A DNA stretch of 64,000 nt, from NCBI GenBank assembly GCA_030323885.1, contig JASIRB010003768.1, forward strand, positions 1-64,000. Reading direction: 5' to 3'. The notes under the pieces are model-generated. The model was given only the letters and a program-made list of their open reading frames with translations, did not search any database and was not told the DNA's origin. Below, in pieces: positions 53,348 through 63,329 of this stretch; position 1 is the first letter of the stretch, and each line of letters starts with the position of its first letter. The position numbers and the translations under genes were made by a program. The DNA is from Branchipolynoe longqiensis (taxonomy: Eukaryota > Annelida > Polychaeta > Phyllodocida > Polynoidae).

Positions 53348-54600
53348 TATATGAGGAGTACAGGTGCTAGGTCACATGTAAGGGGGATGACAGGAGTTGC
53401 TGCCAATAAAGCACAACTTATTCACTGTTCATCCTTGTGACTAGTTTTCCTTCCTCTTTCCAGACATGGTTAAATTGATTAGACTGATTGCATCACAGGT
53501 GAAATGAAGGGGGAGAGTTTTGTAATCACATAGGGCGCTCACAGCGGCAGAGACCCGTGTTTTTATATGGGTATAGATGATGGATAACTGTTGTTTTCCC
53601 GAGGTATAAGCCTCGGGTAGACATGGGCTAGGGAGAAGGAAGCGCGTGAGGTACCAGCAATTTTAACCTACTTATTCAGGATAAAAAATGATCTTTCAAT
53701 ACAATGGATACTATGATTTTCCCGTAATGGTACACCAACGGGATAGACGTGGTAGGGCGTGGTGGGTGGGCCCTAGCTCAGCAAAATAGACAGGCATGCA
53801 TAGATAGGAGATAATGAGTAATCGGCACTAACCTCTCAGCATTTTCATCACCCCCCCCCCCCACCCCAGGCAAGACCACCATGATGAGTGATTTGATACA
53901 TTTGTCTCATCACTCACTGATATATCACGAATCGCTTTACAATTACTCAGCTTCGTGTGATACTAGGTACTCCAAACTGATTTTTGAAATGTGTTCGCAG
54001 TTCACTTTTTTCTTCGTTTTTTTTGGGTGATGGGTGTATTTGCTGCCCATAACGGTTAAGTCTAATGACTTGTTTTCGTTGCTAGACAGTAATAGTCTAG
54101 TGTCTCTCCTTGTTTTTGTATCACTTTCAGTTGTGTAGCTATTTACTGCATGCATTCTCTCTGTTTGTAAGCATTCTACTTTTGTGATTATCAGATAGAA
54201 CTTTATTCACTGATTTCAGTGGTATAAAATTTATCTTGATGTGATAATCGGTTCAAAACAGCATTTTAAAATATAATTTTGAGGGCTTTCTCATCCAAAA
54301 ACGAAATTGGCCAAATTAGCAAATTCACAAAGCCATAGAACGTGTGTAGATACTTGGAAACCAAAACTACGGATATAATAAAGTTTCATATATCATATAG
54401 ATTGCATTTTTTTTTCGGGAAGAACAAAATAAATAACACAGATACATCACTTTTAAAACAGCTAAAATATCAAATTGGCCCTGTCGTAAAGCTAACAGTA
54501 CCTATTTAATACCTAACAATAAAAGTAACATTTTCATGGAAATTTCAAAGTGCCATATCTCTGCTTCTAATTACGATAAATTTGGTATCACTAGAATCAG
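53348..54600. other. Non-coding region with possible older LTR end and a poly-C run
   Basis: AATAAA at 53405 and CA at 53465-53466 may close the older LTR begun at 48101. Otherwise AT-rich DNA with a C run at 53851-53864. No supported gene. Confidence 0.4.
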
Positions 54601-54604
54601 CAGA

Positions 54605-55020
54605 ACTTTATAGTGACAAATGTATACATATCGTACACATAGCCACATGTTTATAGTGACAACTGTATACATATCGTACACATAGCCACATGTTTATAGT
54701 GACTAATGTATACATATCGTACACATAGCCACATGTTTATAGTGACTAATGTATACATATCGTACACATAGCCACATGTTTATAGTGACTAATGTATACA
54801 TATCGTACACATAGCCACATGTTTATAGTGACAACTGTATACAATTCGTACACATAGCCACATGTTTATAGTGACAAATGTATACATATTGTACACATAG
54901 CCACATGTTTATAGTGACAAATGTATACATATTGTACACATAGCCACATGTTTATAGTGACTAATGTATACATATCATACACATAGCCACATGTTTATAG
55001 TGACATACTTGTACATATTA
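54605..55020. repeat. Minisatellite, 43-bp unit
   Basis: About nine to ten units of ACATAGCCACATGTTTATAG then TGACTAATGTATACATATCGTAC. The array lies about 220 bp downstream of the transporter's stop codon. Confidence 0.95.
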
Positions 55021-55237
55021 TACATACAGACACATGACTGACTAATTGCCACATGATGTACTGACCTATCAGTACATAGTGTAGACATCGCTATGTGACC
55101 TAATGGCACTCAGTCACATGGGAAGCGAGTCACATGGGAAGGGAAGCAGGTCTCTGTCATAGTGTACATGAATTCTTGTTAAATATGCAATCATATTTTT
55201 CTTTGACCTAAAACAACTATCCCAAGAGTAGTTGTGA

Positions 55238-55794
55238 TCAACTCCTGATTGCCGTCTCCTTGGAATGTAACCCTTTCTCACCTCCAACCTCCATGTCCAC
55301 CACTCGGTGGAGAGGTGCCTTGTACTGGGTAAACTTTGTGTAAGTATACAGCACCCCCCCAAACAGGTTCATTGAAATTCCAGTCGTGGTAAACATATTA
55401 ATGCTGACACCACCAAAAGTGAACATGCCAATAGCAGTCTGCGCGATCGACTTGAGCGCGCCTACGACGGACGTGGTGACGGCCGAGTTGAGGGTGGTGC
55501 ACAAGAAGAGCAGGTAGTTGAGCACGCTTCCCATGGAGATGGTGAGCAGAAAGGACGCCAAGAAGCCAAACGAAGGCCGCCAGAAACACCTCAGTGCTGG
55601 TCCCAGCTCGCCCACGGACACGGAGGCGGTCAGCAGGGGCAGCATCGTGTTCACCGAGTTGAGGTGCAGTGTCTCGACAGCGGAGAGCTTCCCCTCCGCC
55701 ACCTTCTGCAGGATCACCAGGTACAGGGCCTGTGTGAACACGCTGATCCCGCCAAACGTGTAGGCTTGCAGGTCAAATGCGAGGTCGCCGTAAC
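55238..55794 (-). CDS. SLC35D-type nucleotide-sugar transporter, C-terminal exon
   Basis: The acceptor (TTTTCAG|GTTACGG) gives an exon that starts YGDLAFDLQAYTFGG and ends at the stop 55240-55238. It encodes the second half of a ten-helix drug/metabolite-transporter-fold protein: ALYLVILQK, LLTISMGSVLNYLLFLC, NSAVTTSVVGALKSIAQTAI, then helix-forming SMNLFGGVLYTYTKF. The NSAVTTS.VG..KSI..T.VGM motif is diagnostic of the SLC35D-like group, which moves UDP-sugars into the Golgi/ER lumen in exchange for UMP. Codons join perfectly to 58682-59239 (A-G|Y). The tail is short and polar. No break seen. Confidence 0.88.
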
Positions 55795-55887
55795 CTGAAA
55801 ATGGAGTTGACAGCCACTTACTTGTGTGCAAAGGCACGTGTCGACCTGTGAGTAAAGTTACTAGCAGTTACGTATCGTCAAATTCAA

Positions 55888-56035
55888 TTGATCGAGTGAT
55901 TGGTGTTTGCTTTACGCCGCATTGGCCATATTCATGACGAGAACTGTTTAGAAAAAAAAATGTATACCATCACCTTTACATGTAAAAAGCATACAATCAA
56001 TTATGTGTCAATAGACACTGATTAAATAAGTCAAA
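55888..56035 (-). mobile_element. 3' end fragment of a Jockey-type LINE
   Basis: CGCATTGGCCATATTCATGA and AAAAGCATACAATCA match the 3' UTR of the LINE at 60496-60715 in the same orientation. Lies in the transporter intron. Confidence 0.65.
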
Positions 56036-57945
56036 TTCAAACTGATGGCAGGAAGACCACTGCTCCGTGCTGACAACTATAGCCATTGTGGTCAGCGTTG
56101 TGTAGCCAGGCATTGTTTTATTTGTGTAGCAGCGACCGGAGGACGAGCTGGTCCTAGACCGAGCTTCATAATGGGGTCGGGCTCCGGCACAATTCTCAGT
56201 AGGATTCAGTCACGAGGCAACATCTCCAGACTTCTCATCTGAGAGTTTTTTGTGCGTGGAAAGGACAAACAAGTTTCTCATCAGAAACTGGTGCTGCCAT
56301 CTGGTGAATCAAAGCAACAGCAAGCCAAGAAATAGGTGCTACCCGACTAAGGATGCCGCTATCCAATCGCTCAAGTTAATCATACCAGCTTCAATATTTA
56401 TATCAAATTTCATCAAGACCAGCCGCCACATAACACACATCTCAGCCAGCTCAAGCGCAAACTCACCTTTCTATCCATATATGGTTTGTACTGGGTCAAT
56501 CATGTCAAATTCTGCAATTTAAATTATTTTGAAAGTTTAAAACCCATCTACTGAATTTTTTTTTTTTTTTAAACCTAATAATATTTGGTATGGATAGATA
56601 GACAATGTGTTTCCCTTTCTAATGATACCAATCGTAGTGCAAGGCACCGCAGACAGAATATTGACATGAACCTGTTTGGACCTTTGCTGACCACACTATT
56701 TTCACAATGGTGACACCCATATAGAAACATGTATATGACATTGATGTCTATTTGGATGTATCACAGAACATATACTCTAATATTGGGCAAATTTGTGGAA
56801 GATCCAACCATTGCTCTAGGCACAGTGAATATTTAAAGATTTATTTAGATTAATATTTTTGATTTCAGACAGTTTTAATTTGTATTTGCAATCAAAACGC
56901 AGCTTTTGATATTTTTAGTTAAATTATTATTATAGTTAACATGCAATAATTCCATATGCTATGTGTGCACACTTTGAAGATGTTCCATCTATTGGATGAG
57001 CCACAGTGAGTTTTCAAAGCTTCATGAACAAATTTATATTTTTTATTTTGTACACCTTTCTTTTGTAAGACCAATCAAAATCCACTTTTTGTATTTCTAG
57101 ACAGAATATTAATACGATAATGTGTATTACCTCCAGGTAATGTGGACTATCAATTTTTAGGTAACTTAAACAATTGGTTAAGCTACAATGAACATTTAAA
57201 CATTTATCAAATTTAGTTTTCCGACAATTTGTCTTTATATGTTCTATCAATATTCAATATTTTCCACATGTTTGGATATAATATTGATATAAATAATATC
57301 TATTAGTCTCAGTGAATGGTTATTGTAATACTGTGTCAAATATGAGGAAGATTCAAAAGATTGTTTAGCTGCAATGGGCTTTCAAAAATAGAACAAAATT
57401 CACTTACAGACGATGTTTACATGCAAACAATTACACTTTTTCACATTTTAGGATGCAAATATCTTTTGATTCTCTGCAGATAGAGCTATGAAAAAAAGGC
57501 TATTACACTGTTATGAATATGTGAACTATTTAGCATTCATTCAGTCTTGGTGCAGTTTTCCAAAGAAATACAATGCTTTGAAAATGGCTATTTGGCCAAA
57601 TCAGAACACTTTTTGTTTGTTATGAATTGCACTTTTTGACATTGTCTTATTAAAAATTTGCTTGACTAATTGATTTAGCAATTGACAATTTAAATTCCTT
57701 TATATATGTTCAATGAAAATTGGTTAGCAGAACTCCCCTCACATCGTTCCACTTTTTAATTATATTTGGTGAAAGTTTAATTCAAAATTAATACATTTTT
57801 AATATATTTAATCTTAAAAATATAATTTCACGCGAAGAAGAATATATATGGCCTAACTGTTTTAGGATTTGGGCTTGTAATTTCAAAGTCTACAGGAAGG
57901 AATAAAAAATATTGCACCCTATGCATATTTTTTTATTTTGCTGTT
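56036..57945. other. Intron of the SLC35D-type gene, AT-rich
   Basis: A moderately GC segment at 56041-56240 (GATGGCAGGAAGACCACTGC) looks like another repeat fragment. From 56500 the sequence is AT-rich with no recognisable feature. Confidence 0.6.
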
Positions 57946-57949
57946 GGTA

Positions 57950-58681
57950 CCGACTATGAGGCAGCCAGTCAGTATAAGGATGACTCACCCGCTATAAGGC
58001 AGCCAGTCAGTATAAGGGCTCACCCTCTATGAGGCAGCCAGTCAGTATAAGGATGACTCACCCGCTATGAGGCAGCCAGTCAGTATAAGGATGACTCACC
58101 TATGAGGCAGCCAGTCAGTATAAGGATGACTCACCCGCTGTAAGGCAGCCAGTCAGTATAAGGACTCTCCCTCTATGAGGCAGCCAGTCAGTATAAGGAT
58201 TTACCCGCTATGAGACAGCCAGTCAGTATAACGATGACTCACCTGCTATGAGGCAGCCAGTCAGTATAAGGAAGACTGACCTGTAATAAGGGAGCCAGTC
58301 AGTATAACTCACCCGCTATGAGGCTGCCAGTCAGTATAAGGACTCCACCACTATTAGGCTGCCAGTCAGTATAAGGATGACTCACCCGCTATGAGGCAGC
58401 CAGTCAGTATAAGGATGACTCACCCGCTATAAGGCAGCCAGTCAGTATAAGGACTCTCCCTCTATGAGGCAGCCAGTCAGTCAGTATAAGGATGACTCAC
58501 CCGCTATGAGGCAGCCAGTCAGTATAAGGATGACTCACCTGCTATGAGGCAGCCAGTCAGTATAAGGAAGACTGACCTGTAATAAGGGAGCCAGTCAGTA
58601 TAAGTCACCCGCTATGAGGCAGCCAGTCAGTATAAGGACTCCACCACTATTAGGCTGCCAGTCAGTATAAGGATGACTCAC
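57950..58681. repeat. Minisatellite, ~38-bp unit, made of copies of the adjacent exon/5' splice-site junction
   Basis: On the gene's strand each unit reads CTGGCTGCCTCATAGCGG|GTGAGTCATCCTTATACTGA or a close variant. The first unit contains the real end of the upstream exon (ACTCATAACG-type coding sequence, GCG G|GTGAGT at 58682/58681). About 19 units follow in the intron, many with an intact GTGAGT. Confidence 0.93.
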
Positions 58682-59239
58682 CCGCTATGAGGCAGCCAGT
58701 CGTTATGAGTGTGATAGCCAGGACGACGTAGATGGATGGCTTGCCCTTCTTGAGGATGAGAATGCTGAGCAGCAGCGTGACGAGCGGCCCGCAGCGCTTC
58801 ACCACACCGTACATGGGGATGTTCATGCCGCTGAGGGCGTGCAACGCCAGCACCGAGTGGCACGCGTAGATCATGGACGGGTAGAAGAAGCAGCGGCCCC
58901 GAACCAGCGTGTAGCGAGGCAGCCAGATGGTGCCGGACACGCGCAGCAGTTCGAGCACCACGACAGTGAAGGCCATCTGTGTGAACATGAGCGCGAACTG
59001 GTGGTTGAAGCCGTACGTCGTCATCAGCAACTTGTTGATGAAGGCCATGGAGGTGGACGTGGTGCCGTACACGATGGCCACCAGCAGCCCACGACAGTCA
59101 GACCCGGCCGCCTTACTCAACATACCTCCCACGTATGGGTCCACCTGCACCAGCCGCTCACCTTCCCCCTCTAGCCCGACAACGGTTTTGTCAGGTTCGC
59201 CACCATTACACTCCTTCAGCTCCTTGGGGGTCGCATCAG
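58682..59239 (-). CDS. SLC35D-type nucleotide-sugar transporter, N-terminal exon
   Basis: First in-frame ATG at 59123-59121 (MLSKAAGSDCRGLLVAIVYG). The frame continues upstream through an acidic stretch to a possible acceptor (GAGCAG|CTG) at 59240, so an earlier exon may hold the true start. It encodes SMAFINKLLMTTYGF, ALMFTQMAFTVVVLELL, ALHALSGMNIPMYGVVKRCG and PLVTLLLSILILKKGKPS, typical of SLC35D proteins; SLC35D3 is the closest by memory. It ends in LITTGCLIAG at donor GTGAGT. High GC contrasts with the intron. Helices 1-5 are complete. Confidence 0.88.
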
Positions 59240-59329
59240 CTGCTCACAAAGCAATTGTAATGCAGTCAGAATTATCATTCGGGTAAATTGACAGATCAAT
59301 ATAGGTCAGAGCTCCCAGTATGTATGCAC

Positions 59330-60495
59330 CTAGGAACCAACTGCATGCTGAAAAATACCTATGTCAATACTATCACCCTATATGTTCCTAACGACCATGT
59401 GCATGCTGACAAACAGACCACTACTAACAGTCTATATGACTAACCACCATGTGCATGCTGACAAACAGACCACTACTAACAGTCTATATCAGGGATGAAA
59501 GTGATATCCGGGAAAAAAAGCGGAAATACTGATATTCTCCCATAGGTTTAACACTATCAGGGAATCGCGGAAAATTCCCGGAAGTTGTGTTTCATATATA
59601 TTGGTATACGCTGATAGTGCTGCGCTGTTTGAAGCATGTATACTAGTAGTATACGCTGATAGAGCTGCGCCGTTTGGAGCATTTATTAGTGGTATACACT
59701 GCTGGTGCTGCAGCGTCTGCACTACGTATTAGTATAGATCTACGTTGATGGTGCTGCGGAATTGAAAAATCACGGAAATCCGCGCAAACGCGGAGATCTT
59801 TCATCCCTGCTATATGACTAACCACCATGTGCATGCTGACAAACAGACCACTACTAACAGTCTATATGACTAACCACCATGTGCATGCTGACAGGAGACC
59901 ACTACTAACAGTCTATATGACTAACCACCACATGCATACTGACAAACAGACCACTACGAACAGTCTATATGACTAACCACCACATGCATGCTGACAAACA
60001 GACCACTACTAACAGTCTATTTGACTAACCACCACGTGCATGCTGACAAACAGACCACTACTAACAGTCTATATAACTAACCACCACGTGCATGCTGACA
60101 GGAGACCACTACTAACAGTCTATTTGACTAACCACCATGTGCATGCTGACAAACAGACCACTACTAACAGTCTATATGACTAACCACCACATGCATGCTG
60201 ACAGGAGACCACTACTAACAGTCTATATGACTAACCACCATGTGCATGCTGACAAACAGACCACTACTAACAGTCTATATAACTAACCACCACGTGCATG
60301 CTGACAAACAGACCACTACTAACAGTCTATTTGACTAACCACCATGTGCATGCTGACAGGAGACCACTACTAACAGTCCATATGACTAACCACCACATGC
60401 ATGCTGACAAACAGACCACTACTAACAGTCTATTTGACTAACCACCATGTGCATGCTGACAAACAGACCACTACTAACAGGCTATATGACTAACG
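59330..60495. repeat. Minisatellite, 52-bp unit, interrupted by a MITE
   Basis: Units of TGACTAACCACCATGTGCAT then GCTGACAAACAGACCACTAC and TAACAGTCTATA. Some units carry a shortened GACAGGAGACC variant. Split at 59490-59809. Confidence 0.95.
59490..59809. mobile_element. 320-bp hAT-like MITE inside the 52-bp minisatellite
   Basis: Ends CAGGGATGAAAG and CTTTCATCCCTG are exact inverses. CTATAT lies on both sides (59484-59489 and 59810-59815), duplicating part of the array unit. CAGGG-type ends suggest hAT. Internal repeats around GCTGCGC..TTTG give a tandem core. Confidence 0.85.
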
Positions 60496-61690
60496 ATTGA
60501 TTGATTTGTGGTTCTTCGGCAGCATAGGCCATATTCACGGCGAGAATTGTTTGTTTTTTATTCAACCATCGCCGTTACATATAATGTAAAAGCATACAAT
60601 CACTTACGTGTCAATACACTTATGAGTTTCTAAAAGCTCACAATCATATAATTAAATAAATAGATGGAAGAATTAATTGATAATTTTTTTAATATAATTT
60701 GTTTAAAAAAATTAACTATATGAGGTGGTACAGACCAGCTGCCCTCAAAAAGGCTAAAATGTCTTGTTTTACTTCAGGAAAAAGGTCATGCATGCTGTTT
60801 GCAGTGTAAAATTGTTGGTGCAGTGTCATAAAATCGACACAGTTTAGTAAAAATGTGCTTGACTGTCAGTGGGGACTGACATCCAATACATTCAGGAGGA
60901 GGGGCCCTTCTTGTGCAGGAAAACATCATGATATAAGTAAATATGGGGATGGTAACTGGTCCACAAAAAAAAGTGAGAACGGAGCTCGGAGGAATGTAAA
61001 TGGTTTGTTTGTAGTTTTACGCCCTAGCAACATCTAAGGTCATATCAGGACGGGTACCGACTTGTGACAATATGCACTCATGGCGATTTTATAGTGCTGC
61101 CCCACTGGGAAATCAGGCCACCGGCACCATGACCCGATATCCCACTCAGTCACATTATCCTGACACTGAGCTAACCAGCCCTTGCCCTATCCTAATAATG
61201 CCGAGCACCAGGCTAGGAAGTGACAAGTATAAATTTGTAAGTCATTGGTTTGACTCGACCGGGAACCAAACTCGCGAACTTCCGCACACGAGGCCTGTGC
61301 TCTACCGATTCGGCCAACGCGCCCGGTGAATGTAAATGGAAAAGAGAGTTAGTCTTATGTAGCATCAGACGAACAGCTACAGCCTGTAGTGTTAACGCCA
61401 CTGGCGTACATACCATATCACTTCTGACCAAGATGGAGGAGCCTCCAGCGACTTGATCTCCATCCGGTGCGTACTTGTTATAAATGGTGTAGCCCTTAAG
61501 ACTACAACTCTCAGAAGCTTTAATGAAAGTCTCTTATAGGCAAACAGCAAGAGGATTGAGGTTGCAACAAAGAAGAGATAGCTCTTCGATGTTGCTCCTA
61601 AAACCTCGCCAGTTCCATTGAATAAGAGATCTACCTGTCCCTGTAATTTTGGAGCAGTGACAGGTGTTCTCCCCCTCGCCTTTGGTTTGG
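60496..61690 (-). pseudogene. Internally deleted Jockey-type LINE: endonuclease start fused to ORF2 end, with 3' UTR
   Basis: On the minus strand, 61640-61340 encodes the start of an AP endonuclease (LIQWNWRGFRSNIEELSLL, GYTIYNKYAPDGD, VALTLQAVAVRLMLHKTNSL). This runs directly into the ORF2 C-terminus at 61000-60715 (PPECIGCQSPLTVKHIFTK, then NSMHDLFPEVKQDILAFLRA). RT is missing, so most of ORF2 has been deleted. The 3' UTR ends with CAAATCAATCAATC against the minisatellite at 60496. A SINE interrupts it. Confidence 0.8.
61004..61327 (-). mobile_element. SINE inserted in the LINE, perfect 12-bp target duplication
   Basis: GAATGTAAATGG flanks it at 60992-61003 and 61328-61339. The minus strand starts ACCGGGCGCGTTGGCCGAAT (tRNA-like A box), then GAGTTTGGTTCCCGG where the B box would be (decayed), then the shared SINE body with CATATCAGGACGG-type core, and ends CTACAAACAAA. 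Complete length 324 bp. Confidence 0.9.
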
Positions 61691-61714
61691 GGGAGAGACT
61701 TTGACTGTGAGTTT

Positions 61715-61870
61715 CCGCGGTATACATGAGGCAAACTAGCGTGTGAACGCACAGCTGAGACGAATTAGCGCTGATTCGCCTCAACTAGTTTGCCTCAAGT
61801 AAACAGATTCGTGAGGCAGATTAGATGAGGCAACTTATCCTGAGTTGGTACGAAAGTGGTTAAGTTGAGT
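61715..61870. mobile_element. Fragment of the 9.5-kb MITE family
   Basis: GCTGATTCGCCTCAACTAGT and GATTAGATGAGGCAACTTA match the inner part of the element at 9524-10083. The terminal AGCCGTGTTCACACA is not preserved. Confidence 0.65.
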
Positions 61871-62027
61871 CTGCTTAAACACGTCACTGTCAATTTGTGT
61901 ATGTATGTGTATATGGTTGTTTGTTTTGTATGTAGATACGTATGTATGTATGTATTGTAACATAGCAGTGAATATATGGAGACTGCTTCATAACAGGTAG
62001 TTTGCCTTTTATAGTGGGTACAGCACA

Positions 62028-62640
62028 TGTTTGGACCGTCCTACTCGTCCCATCTCTCCTCTAGGACTGGCCTACCCAGTAACTATATAAGGAGCGTAGT
62101 CACACACTCTCGCCACTCTACTCCCAGACATCAAGGCGTCAACATCTCCAAGTCAGTTAGGCCTGAAACCTGATCTGGCTAGTTTCAGTATGGGATGGAT
62201 TCAACTTGCTGAGCTTCTACAATATGGATCAATGGACATTAGGAGGATTAGTGACTGTGGTGGCTGCCTTTTCACACATCACTGCTGGTTAGGCTGACAT
62301 GTACATCCATCATCAACTGAGAGACTATACCTGTATGGTTGGCGACGGCTCACAGACAATGGATCATCTATATCTATCAACTCCTCAAGGCAACTGAGAC
62401 ATAGAAGAAGCACCAAGAGACTGAGTGTATCTATCATCCATATGGACTACACAGACAGTTGTGAGTGTAATATTATACCATTGAGAATTTATATGTAACT
62501 GTACACTTTGTAATTGAGAATATATGTTATAAGTACATATATGTGTATCATTATTTGTCTTCTTTACTAAGAATAGAAGATGTTCCGAATTCTCTTTTCT
62601 CCTCACTATATTAGCTAGTCTATAAGATTAGGCATTAGTT
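62028..62640 (+). other. LTR-like or promoter-like non-coding segment
   Basis: CTATATAAGGAGCG at 62081 is a good TATA-type sequence, and TGTTTGGACCGTCC at 62028 could be an LTR start. No partner was seen and no gene follows. Confidence 0.3.
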
Positions 62641-62652
62641 ATTATACGTGAC

Positions 62653-62700
62653 AGTATGTATGTATGTATGTATGTATGTATGTATGTATGTATGTATGTA

Positions 62701-62733
<33 letters not shown>

Positions 62734-62895
62734 TTGTATGTATGTATGTATGTATGTATGTATGTATGTATGTATGTATGTATGTACGTACGTACGTACG
62801 TATGTATGTACGTATGTATGTATGTACGTATGTATGTATGTATGTATGTATGTATGTATGTATGTATGTATGTATGCATGTATGTATGTATGTAT
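62653..62895. repeat. (TATG)n microsatellite with TACG and TGTG interruptions
   Basis: About 240 bp of TATG repeats with blocks of GTGTGTGT and TACGTACG. Tyr/Met/Cys/Val frames on both strands are artefacts. Confidence 0.98.
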
Positions 62896-62975
62896 ATTAT
62901 TTATATTCTTATGGACAGACAAGGACACAAGGATATTAGTGGATGAGAATAACTCTGGCTGAACCACTAAAGGCC
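62893..62975 (-). repeat. Direct repeat copy 2 (candidate outer repeat of a DIRS/Ngaro-type element)
   Basis: TATTTATATTCTTATGGACA and ACAAGGACACAAGGATATTA are repeated at 63230-63310 with a few changes. The spacing is about 337 bp. Confidence 0.75.
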
Positions 62976-63229
62976 CCTCCGTTTATTAACAATAGTCAAA
63001 GCAAACAGTACAGGAAATAAGTCAAATTTCCCACCGAATGGAGGCCTGATAGAGGCTGCGCTGCCTAAAGTCACCCCCCCCCCCCCCCGGGGAGCTTCCA
63101 CCTGATTGAATGATCACCCGAGGCTCACAGGGCCCCAGCCAGAAGAGTGCAGGCGGCACAGCGCCCACCAGCCTTTCGGTGGTAGGCAATATTAAGGCCT
63201 TGCAGCCTAAAGAATATGAGCATAACACA

Positions 63230-63310
63230 TTATTTATATTCTTACGGACAGACAAGGACACAAGGATATTAGTTGGATGAGAATATCTCTGGCTGAAACT
63301 CTAAAGGCCC
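63230..63310 (-). repeat. Direct repeat copy 1, next to the recombinase gene
   Basis: Second copy of the ~80-bp repeat, ending TAAAGGCCC. Between the copies are a C run (63068-63085) and no gene. On the recombinase's strand the order is gene, copy 1, spacer, copy 2, as for the B1-A2-B2 tail of split direct repeats. Confidence 0.75.
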
Positions 63311-63329
63311 AAACCCACCCAAGTAGAGA

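Noticed and set aside
53943..54155. 70-residue minus frame
   Set aside because: No start context, no domain, in AT-rich DNA.
58839..59286. Plus-strand frames of 111 and 119 residues
   Set aside because: They are antisense to the well-supported transporter exon.
62635..62967. Tyr/Met/Cys/Val and His/Thr/Tyr frames
   Set aside because: Direct translations of the TATG microsatellite.
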